Assembly (NCBI GenBank): GCA_023392945.1
Contig: JAEWNB010000203.1
Span: forward strand, 1-35,688
Source of the DNA: Bacteroidota bacterium
Lineage (GTDB): Bacteria; Bacteroidota; Bacteroidia; Bacteroidales; WCHB1-69
Direction of reading: 5' to 3'
Length of the DNA stretch: 35,688 bases
Shown: positions 24,990 through 31,420 of the stretch, in pieces
Position numbering within the stretch: the stretch's first letter is position 1
Layout: each line of letters opens with the position of its first letter
The notes under the pieces: generated by a model
What the model was told of the DNA's origin: nothing
Seen by the model: the letters and a program-made list of their open reading frames with translations, nothing else
Database searches by the model: none
Position numbers and translations under genes: made by a program

Positions 24990-25015
24990 TTTTATTTGAT
25001 AATACTATGGTGATT

Positions 25016-25046
25016 AAAGAGACCTCTTTTGAGGTCTCTTTTTTTT
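25016..25046 (+). terminator. intrinsic terminator after rplI
   Basis: A perfect 11-bp stem (25016-25026 with 25031-25041), TTTT loop and an unbroken T tract. On the minus strand the T tract is short, so it mainly ends the plus-strand ribosomal operon, 27 bases after the rplI stop. Confidence 0.9.
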
Positions 25047-25077
25047 ATATTTTATCGATAAAACAAGAATATTTATT

Positions 25078-25085
25078 TATTTTTG
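25078..25085 (+). promoter_or_regulatory. -7 element for the HsdR-N-like gene
   Basis: TATTTTTG, 19 bases before the ATG at 25105 and just after the rplI terminator, so this gene is its own unit. Confidence 0.65.
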
Positions 25086-25104
25086 TCTAGAATATTATAG
25101 TAAA

Positions 25105-25503
25105 ATGTTGAAACAAAGAATAAATTGCGATAAAACTGAGCTGTTTGATCCTATACGAAAAAAATGGGTTCCTAAAACAGATGAAGAAGTTGTGCGACAA
25201 TTATTTATTCTTTTTCTTATGGAAGAAAAGAAGATTTCGGCATCCCATATATCAGTTGAAAGAGAAATTAAGGTAAATGGTCTTTCCAAACGTTATGACC
25301 TGGTTGTTTATGATCAGAGCGGAAAACCTGCCATGGTTATTGAATGCAAAGCTCCTCACATTGAAATTTCACAGGAAGTAATGGAACAGGCCGGTCGTTA
25401 CAATAAGACACTTAAAGCACCAATTATTGGCGTTACTAATGGAAAAGTACACCATTTTTTTAAAATCAACTTTGAAACTGATGAAATTACCCTTTTGGTC
25501 TGA
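25105..25503 (+). CDS. orphan type I restriction HsdR-N-type nuclease domain
   Basis: A 132-residue single-domain protein matching the N-terminal nuclease part of type I restriction R subunits (HSDR_N_2 kind). The PD-(D/E)xK site is intact: Asp65 (Arg-Tyr-Asp-Leu-Val-Val-Tyr), Glu80-Cys-Lys82, and Gln96 with Tyr99 (Gln-Ala-Gly-Arg-Tyr), the extra QxxxY motif of HsdR nucleases. It lacks the helicase motor, and no HsdM, HsdS or methylase gene is near. Such small proteins are widespread singletons in Bacteroidota, and their role is not known to me. It has its own promoter and lies between the ribosomal operon terminator and a convergent TonB-domain gene, 5 bases from that gene's stop. Confidence 0.8.
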   Translation: MLKQRINCDKTELFDPIRKKWVPKTDEEVVRQLFILFLMEEKKISASHISVEREIKVNGLSKRYDLVVYDQSGKPAMVIECKAPHIEISQEVMEQAGRYNKTLKAPIIGVTNGKVHHFFKINFETDEITLLV

Positions 25504-25508
25504 CTATA

Positions 25509-26201
25509 CTATTTCTTTGTCAGAGTAAATTTTATGGGTAGTTTATAATATACACGCATTGGTTTGCCCATTTGCATACCGGGAATAAATTTCGGAAACA
25601 TCTTTACTACCCTAATGGCTTCAGCATCAAGTTCAGAAAAATTAGCCGAAACTAAAGGTCTGATATTGCTAATACTACCATCTTTTTCTACGACAAATTC
25701 TACCAATACAGTTCCTTCAATATTGTTTTCCCAAGCTAATTTAGGATATATTAAGTTGCTTTTGAGAAATTCGTACATGGCTTTTTCTCCTCCGACAAAT
25801 TCAGGCATATTTTGAACATAATCATAAATTGGAAGTTCGTCAGGAATATCTGGAATAGGATCAACAGTAGAATTTTCAGGAATAATCATATCGCCTGTAA
25901 GATCCTGTATAAAATATTTTTTCCAGTCATCGTCATTAATGACTTGTTTATCAACAATATTGATATTTGGAACAAAAATTTTATTTAAAGGTTTTGGAGG
26001 TTGGGGCTGATCTGTACTGATAGTAAAATCTTTTTCTATTTCATAATCCGCTTCATCAGAAATCAGTATCTGGTTTGAATTTTTTGTGGCAAAAAGTTCA
26101 AATCCAACATAAACAAGTGTAAGAACAAATACAATACCAATAAGCACGAAGGTAATTTTTCTACTTTCGAGATCTCCTTTTCTGGATTTTTTTGTTAACA
26201 T
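25509..26201 (-). CDS. TonB-family energy transducer-like protein
   Basis: A 230-residue protein with a basic N-terminus, one membrane anchor (about 16-37), a Pro-rich periplasmic stretch (Gln-Pro-Gln-Pro-Pro-Lys-Pro, about 60) and a C-terminal TonB domain (about 135-230) with Tyr-Pro-x-x-Ala, Gly-Thr-Val-Leu-Val-Glu-Phe-Val-Val and Leu-Asp-Ala-Glu-Ala-Ile-Arg-Val-Val. TonB proteins carry inner-membrane energy to outer-membrane transporters. No exbB, exbD or receptor gene is adjacent, so this may be one of several TonB copies or a TonB-domain protein with another task. No exact -7 element is visible upstream. It is transcribed towards the HsdR-N gene. Confidence 0.85.
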   Translation of the reverse strand: MLTKKSRKGDLESRKITFVLIGIVFVLTLVYVGFELFATKNSNQILISDEADYEIEKDFTISTDQPQPPKPLNKIFVPNINIVDKQVINDDDWKKYFIQDLTGDMIIPENSTVDPIPDIPDELPIYDYVQNMPEFVGGEKAMYEFLKSNLIYPKLAWENNIEGTVLVEFVVEKDGSISNIRPLVSANFSELDAEAIRVVKMFPKFIPGMQMGKPMRVYYKLPIKFTLTKK

Positions 26202-26305
26202 GGCTCACATGATTAAGGGTTAATACTAAAGTAATAACACTTACTCATTAAAGTATATTGTATAAAAAGATTTTTTTACAAAGAGTTGGATAATCTATAA
26301 TGGAA

Positions 26306-26884
26306 TTATGAATTGGAAAGGAAATCCATCAGTTTCCTCATGACAATACCTCGATGGCTGATTTGATTTTTTATATTTCCACCTAATTCTGCAAAAGTTA
26401 AATCGGAATTTTCCGGTCTAAAAACAGGGTCATATCCAAATCCTGAATTGCCGCGCGGTTCTGTAATAATATACCCGTCAACCCTGCCTTCAAAAAGATA
26501 TTCTTTTCCATTGAGGATGAGCGCAATGACAGTTCTAAAGGAAGCTTTTCTGTTTGAAATACCTTTCATTTCATACAGAATTTTTCTCACATTATCCTGA
26601 TAGGTTGAATTTTCACCCGCATACCTGGCAGAATATACTCCGGGACGATTGTCAAGAGCTTCAACTTCGAGTCCGGTATCATCTGCAAAGCAGTCACAAT
26701 GGAACTTATCAAAAATATAATGTGCTTTTAATAAAGCATTTCCTTCAAGCGTATCGGCAGTTTCCGGAATATCATCAAGAAAACCGAGGTCTTTAAGATT
26801 TTTAACAATAAACCTATTTCCAAGAATGGCTTGTGCCTCTTCCGTTTTATGCAAATTATGAGTTGCAAAAATTAATTCCATCAT
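26306..26884 (-). CDS. rdgB: XTP/dITP pyrophosphatase, RdgB/HAM1 family
   Basis: A house-cleaning enzyme of 192 residues that hydrolyses non-canonical purine triphosphates (XTP, dITP, ITP) to monophosphates. It begins Glu-Leu-Ile-Phe-Ala-Thr-His-Asn-Leu-His-Lys, the HAM1 start, and contains Phe-Ala-Asp-Asp-Thr-Gly-Leu-Glu-Val-Glu, Gly-Val-Tyr-Ser-Ala-Arg-Tyr-Ala-Gly, Gly-Phe-Gly-Tyr-Asp-Pro-Val-Phe and the final Ser-His-Arg-Gly. Two ATGs (26884 and 26881) are possible; a TTG just upstream is not needed. The gene follows rpmF on the same strand after 69 bases that include a perfect palindrome but no exact -7 element, so it may be read from the DUF177-rpmF transcript. Confidence 0.95.
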   Translation of the reverse strand: MMELIFATHNLHKTEEAQAILGNRFIVKNLKDLGFLDDIPETADTLEGNALLKAHYIFDKFHCDCFADDTGLEVEALDNRPGVYSARYAGENSTYQDNVRKILYEMKGISNRKASFRTVIALILNGKEYLFEGRVDGYIITEPRGNSGFGYDPVFRPENSDLTFAELGGNIKNQISHRGIVMRKLMDFLSNS

Positions 26885-26903
26885 CAAAATAAAGAATCAT
26901 GCA

Positions 26904-26919
26904 GTATGAATATTCATAC
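26904..26919. repeat. perfect 16-base palindrome between rpmF and rdgB
   Basis: GTATGAATATTCATAC is its own reverse complement. As RNA it could form only a 6-bp stem with a 4-base loop and no T tract follows, so a terminator is unlikely; a protein-binding site 20 bases before rdgB is the other reading. Confidence 0.45.
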
Positions 26920-26953
26920 CATTAGAAACTTGAAAAAAGGTATAGATAATGTA

Positions 26954-27145
26954 TTATTTAATTTCAGCACCGCTAACTTCGATGGCTTGTTTTCCTCTGT
27001 AATAACCGCATTCAGGACAAATTCTGTGGGTTAAAATAGTAGCACCACAATGGCTGCAAGTCGTCATCTGAGGAGCAGTGATAAAATCATGAGCTCTTCT
27101 TTTATCTCTTCGGGTAGAAGAATGTCTTCTTTTGGGATTCGGCAT
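26954..27145 (-). CDS. rpmF: 50S ribosomal protein bL32
   Basis: A 63-residue protein. It starts Pro-Asn-Pro-Lys-Arg-Arg-His-Ser-Ser, the L32 N-terminus, and keeps the four zinc cysteines Cys30, Cys33, Cys43 and Cys46, so it is the zinc (C+) form. It follows DUF177 (yceD) by 21 bases, the conserved yceD-rpmF pairing. plsX and fabH, which often come next in other bacteria, are absent here. It has no Shine-Dalgarno sequence, unlike its operon partner. Confidence 0.97.
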   Translation of the reverse strand: MPNPKRRHSSTRRDKRRAHDFITAPQMTTCSHCGATILTHRICPECGYYRGKQAIEVSGAEIK

Positions 27146-27166
27146 AACTATTTAATTTTAATATGT

Positions 27167-27673
27167 TTAATTTAATTTTATATTTTTTAATCCTTCCCAT
27201 CTAGGATCAATTTCGGATTCTTTATGGGAATAGGTTTCCAGTTTTTTTAATACTTCAGGATTACAGGTTGAATTTCCCTCTTTATCATTAGGATGAACAA
27301 TTTTATTGGGGAGTGCAAGTCTAATAGACTCATAAACGAAGTGGAAAACATCAAGTTCATATACATTATCGTTAATTACCCAAATAGTATCGTCCACATT
27401 TTCAATTTCTTCAATATTCTGGGATAATTTAACCAGCAATTGCTCTTTAAAATTCATCGGAATAGAAACCGGATCCAAACAGCGATCACACACAGCAGTT
27501 ACAGTTCCTTTAAAATGAAATTTTAAATTCAGCATTGTTTCAGTTTTTTCCATTTCAATCTGCAAATTCAGTAGTCCATCCTGCAGTTCGGAAATTTCGG
27601 AAATTTCAAAGAACTCCTTGTTACAATCAATTGAGAATGTGTGAATTCCAAGGGAAACTCCTGCAATTCTCAA
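27167..27673 (-). CDS. DUF177/YceD family protein
   Basis: A 168-residue member of the DUF177 (YceD) family, usually encoded just before rpmF and linked to 23S rRNA maturation or L32 function, though its mechanism is unsettled. The Cys-Asp-Arg-Cys-Leu-Asp-Pro-Val motif and the preceding Gly-x-x-Leu-Gly-x-His segment fit. I choose the TTG start at 27673 because a perfect AAGGAGG lies 8 bases before it. An ATG at 27739 is ruled out by the -7 element at 27726-27733, which would start transcription after it. A GTG at 27706 is a possible alternative that adds 11 residues and suits the family's N-terminal length slightly better. Confidence 0.8.
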   Translation of the reverse strand: MRIAGVSLGIHTFSIDCNKEFFEISEISELQDGLLNLQIEMEKTETMLNLKFHFKGTVTAVCDRCLDPVSIPMNFKEQLLVKLSQNIEEIENVDDTIWVINDNVYELDVFHFVYESIRLALPNKIVHPNDKEGNSTCNPEVLKKLETYSHKESEIDPRWEGLKNIKLN

Positions 27674-27681
27674 TTTAAATT

Positions 27682-27688
27682 CCTCCTT
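27682..27688 (-). promoter_or_regulatory. strong Shine-Dalgarno before a TTG start of DUF177
   Basis: Minus-strand AAGGAGG, 8 bases before TTG 27673. Together with rpsR and rplI this is one of only three clear Shine-Dalgarno sites in the window. Confidence 0.65.
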
Positions 27689-27725
27689 TTTTTGCGTTGG
27701 TTTCACACTATCTAAATTTGGGGTG

Positions 27726-27733
27726 CAAATATA
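27726..27733 (-). promoter_or_regulatory. -7 element for DUF177-rpmF
   Basis: Minus-strand TATATTTG, perfect consensus, ending about 20 bases before GTG 27706 and 53 before TTG 27673. A perfect A/T palindrome with a single central base (27756-27772) lies just upstream, near the -33 region. Confidence 0.65.
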
Positions 27734-27789
27734 GGACAATTTTTTGTATTATTTCAATTATTAGTAATAATTTAGTGTCAAAAATGAGG

Positions 27790-28659
27790 TTAAACTTTGA
27801 TGTTGTCGAAATTTTTTCCAAATACACTACTGGTTTTGGCAATACTGATAAAAGCAGAGTTGTCAATTTCTTTTATAATTCTAATAATATTGGCTTTGTC
27901 ATTCCGATGGGCAATAATGAGAAGGACGTCGCTCTCCGTTTTAGAAAAGGAACCATATCCTTTTAGAAAACTGGCCCCACGATGCAAATCTTTATTGATT
28001 TTGTCGGCAATATCCTGATTTTTTGTAGAAAATACCATAAACTGAAAACTTTGCTTATACCCTTCAATAACCAAATCGGATATATAAATATATACAAACA
28101 TCACCACCATACTATAAACCAAATTTTCAATGTTTCCATTGGGCACAAAATAGGAAGATCCAATAATAGCTATGTTAGAATATAGCGTTATTCTTCCGTA
28201 GGAAATATTTCTATATTTTCCGATCATCATAGCAATAATATCTGTCCCGCCGGTATTTCCCCCAAAATTTATGGCTATTCCAACTCCGAAAGCAGCCAGT
28301 GCAGCTCCGATAATGGCGCACATAAATATATCATCTTTTACAAGAGGTTCTGTAAAGATAGACTGTCCTATCGAAAGGAAAAGAGCCAGCATAAAAGTAC
28401 AGATAATCGTGCTAACACCAAACTTTGGACCAAGAATTTTCCAAGCAATAGCAACCAACAACATATTTAGAACAAATGCGGTGATTCCGACCGGAAATTC
28501 GGTGGCAAAATAGAGAACTGCTCCAATACCGCTGACTCCTCCACCGGTGAGATGATTAGGTATCATAAAAGCAGTCCAACCAAATGCAAAAATGGCAAGA
28601 CCAATTAATATCATGAAGTAATTTTTTACCTCATTCAGTAGTTTTTTTCCTGTAATCAT
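27790..28659 (-). CDS. YitT family membrane protein
   Basis: A 289-residue protein with an N-terminal YitT membrane domain (five to six helices, about 13-200) and a C-terminal soluble DUF2179 domain (about 205-285). Marks are Pro-Asn-His-Leu-Thr-Gly-Gly-Gly-Val-Ser-Gly near residue 34 and Gly-Gly-Asn-Thr-Gly-Gly-Thr-Asp-Ile near 130, both typical. Proteins of this family are abundant in Bacteroidota and Firmicutes; the transported substrate is unknown. The -7 element at 28737-28744 leaves a leader of about 70 bases, longer than usual here, with no clear hairpin. It is divergent from tRNA-Asn. Confidence 0.9.
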   Translation of the reverse strand: MITGKKLLNEVKNYFMILIGLAIFAFGWTAFMIPNHLTGGGVSGIGAVLYFATEFPVGITAFVLNMLLVAIAWKILGPKFGVSTIICTFMLALFLSIGQSIFTEPLVKDDIFMCAIIGAALAAFGVGIAINFGGNTGGTDIIAMMIGKYRNISYGRITLYSNIAIIGSSYFVPNGNIENLVYSMVVMFVYIYISDLVIEGYKQSFQFMVFSTKNQDIADKINKDLHRGASFLKGYGSFSKTESDVLLIIAHRNDKANIIRIIKEIDNSAFISIAKTSSVFGKNFDNIKV

Positions 28660-28736
28660 CTTACAATTATTCTTAAGTAAATATATTTATTTAAAAATCA
28701 ACAATTTAATTCTATGATAGTCCCTTTTTAACAATG

Positions 28737-28744
28737 CAAAAGTA
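28737..28744 (-). promoter_or_regulatory. -7 element for the YitT gene
   Basis: Minus-strand TACTTTTG fits TAnnTTTG. It lies 77 bases before the ATG at 28659, and the plus-strand tRNA-Asn promoter lies 50 bases on its other side. Confidence 0.5.
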
Positions 28745-28770
28745 CAAAAAAAGAAAATTTTTCAGCTCTC

Positions 28771-28802
28771 TTTGTTGATGAATAATATTTTTTGTATTTT
28801 TG
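28771..28802 (+). promoter_or_regulatory. full -33/-7 promoter of tRNA-Asn
   Basis: TTTG at 28771-28774 and TATTTTTG at 28795-28802 with a 20-base spacer form a complete Bacteroidota promoter. The -7 element ends 16 bases before the mature tRNA. Confidence 0.8.
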
Positions 28803-28818
28803 CAGCCGCAAATTCAAA

Positions 28819-28892
28819 GCCTCCTTAGCTCAGTTGGTCAGAGCATCTGACTGTTAATCAGAGGGTCTTAGGTTCAAGTCCTAAAGGGGGCG
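28819..28892 (+). tRNA. tRNA-Asn (anticodon GTT)
   Basis: The 74-base gene folds fully: acceptor GCCTCCT/AGGGGGC (one G-U), D arm GCTC...GAGC, anticodon stem TCTGA/TCAGA with loop CTGTTAA (anticodon GTT, reads AAC and AAU), 5-base variable loop, and T arm TTAGG/CCTAA. The discriminator base is G and CCA is not encoded. It is a single-gene unit between its promoter and a hairpin terminator. Confidence 0.96.
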
Positions 28893-28903
28893 CACTAAAA
28901 ATC

Positions 28904-28935
28904 AAACACTTACCAACAAAGGTAGGTGTTTTTTT
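28904..28935 (+). terminator. intrinsic terminator of tRNA-Asn
   Basis: An 11-bp stem (28904-28914 with 28921-28931), 6-base loop AACAAA and T tract. On the plus strand one pair is G-U; on the minus strand it would be an A-C mismatch, which assigns it to the plus-strand tRNA. Its T tract touches the folD stop codon on the other strand. Confidence 0.85.
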
Positions 28936-29794
28936 ATTCCCCAACTCTTCTTTTATAAATTTCGAAAGTGTTTTCAATTAAAGAAGTGATGGTCATGGGA
29001 CCCACACCACCCGGAACAGGGGAGATTGCCGCTACCAATTTTTCCAGTTCGGCGAGATTTTCGCTACAATAGATATCTCCTGCCAACTTGTCATTTACAT
29101 AGTTCATAGCCACATCAATAACAACAACGCCGGGTTTAAGCATTGCAGGCGTTAAAACATTTGGACAACCCATAGCGGCAATCAAAATATCGGCCTGACT
29201 GACAATTTTCCCCAGATCCTGAGTATTGGAATGACAAATAGTAACGGTAGCATTCTCACGAAGAAGCATTTGTCCAACAGGCTTTCCAACCAAATTGCTG
29301 CGTCCCAGCACCACGGCATGTTTGCCGGAAATTTCGATATTGCCATACTTTAACAACGATATAATTCCCTTGGGAGTGCAGGGCAGCACCCCTTCTCCGC
29401 CATCACAAAGTTTCCCAACATTCATCGGGTGAAGGCCATCGGCATCTTTATGATAATCAACTGCTTCAAGAACAATTTCGGTATTGATATGTGCAGGTAA
29501 CGGAAGTTGAATTAAAATTCCGTCAACGGTATCATCTTCATTAAGAGCGTGGATAATATTCAGCAATTCAGCCTGAGTAGTTGATTCGGGTAAAAAATGA
29601 AGATCCCCTTCCATCCCCACATCTGCACAAGCTTTTCCTTTGCTTTTCACATATTTCATGCTGTCCGGGTTTTCACCGACAAGTAGAACAGATAATTTCG
29701 GTGCACGACCATACTTAATTTTCAGGATGTTTACTTCCGAAGCTAATGTTGTTTTTATCTCTTTTGCAAGAGCAGTACCGCTTATAATTTGCAT
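28934..29794 (-). CDS. folD: methylenetetrahydrofolate dehydrogenase / cyclohydrolase
   Basis: Bifunctional cytoplasmic enzyme that converts 5,10-methylene-THF to 10-formyl-THF with NADP+, feeding purine and formyl-Met synthesis. Of its 286 residues, the substrate part has Tyr-Val-Lys-Ser-Lys-Gly-Lys-Ala-Cys (catalytic Lys) and Gln-Leu-Pro-Leu-Pro; the Rossmann part has Val-Val-Leu-Gly-Arg-Ser-Asn-Leu-Val-Gly-Lys-Pro and Pro-Val-Pro-Gly-Gly-Val-Gly-Pro-Met-Thr. The ATG at 29794 is 23 bases after a perfect -7 element. It is a single gene, with its 3' end against the tRNA-Asn terminator. Confidence 0.97.
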   Translation of the reverse strand: MQIISGTALAKEIKTTLASEVNILKIKYGRAPKLSVLLVGENPDSMKYVKSKGKACADVGMEGDLHFLPESTTQAELLNIIHALNEDDTVDGILIQLPLPAHINTEIVLEAVDYHKDADGLHPMNVGKLCDGGEGVLPCTPKGIISLLKYGNIEISGKHAVVLGRSNLVGKPVGQMLLRENATVTICHSNTQDLGKIVSQADILIAAMGCPNVLTPAMLKPGVVVIDVAMNYVNDKLAGDIYCSENLAELEKLVAAISPVPGGVGPMTITSLIENTFEIYKRRVGE

Positions 29795-29816
29795 AAAAGT
29801 TGTATTTAATTGTTCG

Positions 29817-29824
29817 CAAAAATA
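29817..29824 (-). promoter_or_regulatory. -7 element for folD
   Basis: Minus-strand TATTTTTG, perfect consensus, 22 bases before the folD ATG. Confidence 0.7.
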
Positions 29825-30135
29825 TGAAAATTAATGAAAATTCGAATAAATTTTCTGATCTCATTTGTCATACTTTACACATTGCAGCGAAAAGCCTGAC
29901 AGCAAAGTTTTTCAAGTCGGAACATTCAAATAAAAAACTTCACTTCTAAAATAATCAATTATTTTGTTTAGAAAATCAGAATAATTCAGCTTAAAACAAA
30001 AAAATTGAATTTTAATAATCATTTATACTGAAAAATTAGAAATTGATAATCAAGCTGTTTTTAGGAATTCTGATCAAATTTCCGGGGTAAAAGCAAAATG
30101 TCGTATTTTTACAATTCTAAAAAAACTGGTCGTAC
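29825..30135. other. non-coding spacer between folD and VOC genes, with palindromes
   Basis: This AT-rich stretch has no convincing gene; a 41-codon frame at 29824-29949 has no start signal or motif. It does hold an imperfect palindrome at 29944-29973 (outer arms TTCTAAA/TTTAGAA, inner ATAAT/ATTAT, 4-base bulge on one side) and the perfect 11-base palindrome TTGATAATCAA at 30043-30053, the same word found upstream of the PiT gene. They could be operator sites for the VOC gene, whose promoter lies 83 bases further on. Confidence 0.4.
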
Positions 30136-30143
30136 TATTTTTG
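30136..30143 (+). promoter_or_regulatory. -7 element for the VOC gene
   Basis: TATTTTTG followed by CCGC, 28 bases before the ATG at 30172. Confidence 0.7.
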
Positions 30144-30171
30144 CCGCATCAATTAATTAAAACAAAAAACT

Positions 30172-30531
30172 ATGAAAAAATTCATTTCCTGGGTAGACAT
30201 TCCGACAGAAAATTTTGAAAGAGGCGTCAAATTTTATAATGAAGTGTTCAAATTGCAACTTGATCCTATAGATTGTGGAATCGAGAAAATGGCCTGTCTT
30301 CCCAACGGTGAAGGGTCTGTTTCATGGGCTCCTGATTTTAAGCCATCTGAAAACGGAGTTTTGGTAAGCTTTGCTGTTCCGGACACTATTGAAGAGACCA
30401 TCAAAAGAATCGAAAAAAACAATGGTAAGGTCACCATCCCGAAAACCAAAATCGAAGCCGAAGGGATGGGCTATTTTGCCGTATTTATCGACTCTGAAGG
30501 CAATAAAGTGGGTCTTTACGAAGAACTCTAA
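30172..30531 (+). CDS. VOC (glyoxalase/bleomycin-resistance-like) superfamily protein
   Basis: A 119-residue protein with the paired beta-alpha-beta-beta-beta units of the vicinal-oxygen-chelate fold: Trp-Val-Asp-Ile-Pro-Thr-Glu-Asn-Phe-Glu-Arg-Gly at the start and Tyr-Phe-Ala-Val-Phe-Ile-Asp-Ser-Glu-Gly-Asn-Lys-Val-Gly-Leu-Tyr-Glu at the end, the usual end-strand with a metal-type Glu. The expected first metal His is not visible, so it may be a binding protein rather than an enzyme. It is followed by a hairpin terminator and then an AraC regulator gene, a pairing that suggests the regulator responds to the same signal. Confidence 0.85.
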   Translation: MKKFISWVDIPTENFERGVKFYNEVFKLQLDPIDCGIEKMACLPNGEGSVSWAPDFKPSENGVLVSFAVPDTIEETIKRIEKNNGKVTIPKTKIEAEGMGYFAVFIDSEGNKVGLYEEL

Positions 30532-30543
30532 ACATTATTCACT

Positions 30544-30573
30544 GAGTTATGGGTTTCCCCCATAACTCTTTTT
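30544..30573 (+). terminator. intrinsic terminator or attenuator between VOC and araC-type genes
   Basis: A perfect 10-bp stem (30544-30553 with 30559-30568), 5-base loop and five T. It ends only 11 bases before the regulator's ATG, and no promoter lies between, so regulator expression would depend on readthrough. Confidence 0.85.
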
Positions 30574-30583
30574 ATTCTGTAAA

Positions 30584-31393
30584 ATGAGTGCATATTTTGC
30601 CCTTCCTTCAGAAAATCTGAAACCTTTTATTAAACAATATTGGGCTCTTGAGAATATCTTGCAAAATGAAGAGATATGCATTCAACGTATAGTTCCCTGC
30701 GGACTTCCTGAGCTCTTTTTTTATACTACTCCGGTTCCCAAAGTTGATAATTCTAATAAAATTTTTCCGGAAAAACTTTTTATCAGTGGTCAGCAGAAAG
30801 GTCACTATGACATCCTCATAAAGAAGGAGATTTCTCTTTTCTCTGTTATTTTTCAACCCGAAGGATTAAAGCAATTTTTTAATTTGCCTATTAATCAATT
30901 ATGTAACCTAAATGTATCCTTACACGATATTGACAAAAAACTGTATCAGGATATTGAATGCCGGCTGTCTGAGGCTGTCTCTTTTGAAAAAAAGGTCAAG
31001 ATAATAGAACTGTATTTTTCAGCTTTGCTGGAAAAGAATTACCATGATTACGTGTTCAAAAGAGTACGACATGTAATGAACTGCGTAAGGAAATCCTATG
31101 GAAATGTTAAAATAGATTTGCTGGCTTCGGAAGCTTGTCTGAGCAGAAAGCAATTCGAGCGCATTTTTTCGGAATCAATAGGAGAAAGTCCAAAACAATA
31201 TCTTAACACCGTTCGCTTTCAGTATGCTATTTACCAAAAATCACAAAATAAGAATTTAACCATCACAGAATTGGCTTATGAATGCGGCTATTTCGACCAG
31301 GCACATTTCATCAATGAATTTAAAAGCATGAGTGGGCTAACTCCAAAACAATTTTTTGCAGAAGGGGACTCTTCTTCTGATTTTTTCGGATAA
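30584..31393 (+). CDS. AraC-family transcriptional regulator
   Basis: A 269-residue regulator with an N-terminal sensing part (about 1-150, DUF6597-like, beginning with a Lys-Pro-Phe-Ile-Lys-Gln-Tyr-Trp segment) and a C-terminal double helix-turn-helix (about 165-262): Leu-Ala-Ser-Glu-Ala-Cys-Leu-Ser-Arg-Lys-Gln-Phe-Glu-Arg-Ile-Phe, then Glu-Leu-Ala-Tyr-Glu-Cys-Gly-Tyr-Phe-Asp-Gln-Ala-His-Phe, the second recognition helix. The ligand is unknown. It lies directly after a terminator hairpin, with the VOC gene upstream on the same strand, and converges on nspC 27 bases away. Confidence 0.92.
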   Translation: MSAYFALPSENLKPFIKQYWALENILQNEEICIQRIVPCGLPELFFYTTPVPKVDNSNKIFPEKLFISGQQKGHYDILIKKEISLFSVIFQPEGLKQFFNLPINQLCNLNVSLHDIDKKLYQDIECRLSEAVSFEKKVKIIELYFSALLEKNYHDYVFKRVRHVMNCVRKSYGNVKIDLLASEACLSRKQFERIFSESIGESPKQYLNTVRFQYAIYQKSQNKNLTITELAYECGYFDQAHFINEFKSMSGLTPKQFFAEGDSSSDFFG

Positions 31394-31420
31394 CATTTCC
31401 TGTGAAAAAAATGAAGGGAT

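Noticed and set aside
25016..25046. Possible attenuator for the HsdR-N gene
   Set aside because: That gene has its own -7 element after the hairpin, so the hairpin is simply the rplI operon terminator.
29824..29949. 41-codon plus-strand frame in the folD-VOC spacer
   Set aside because: Starts inside the folD -7 element, has no promoter or domain, and its composition looks random.
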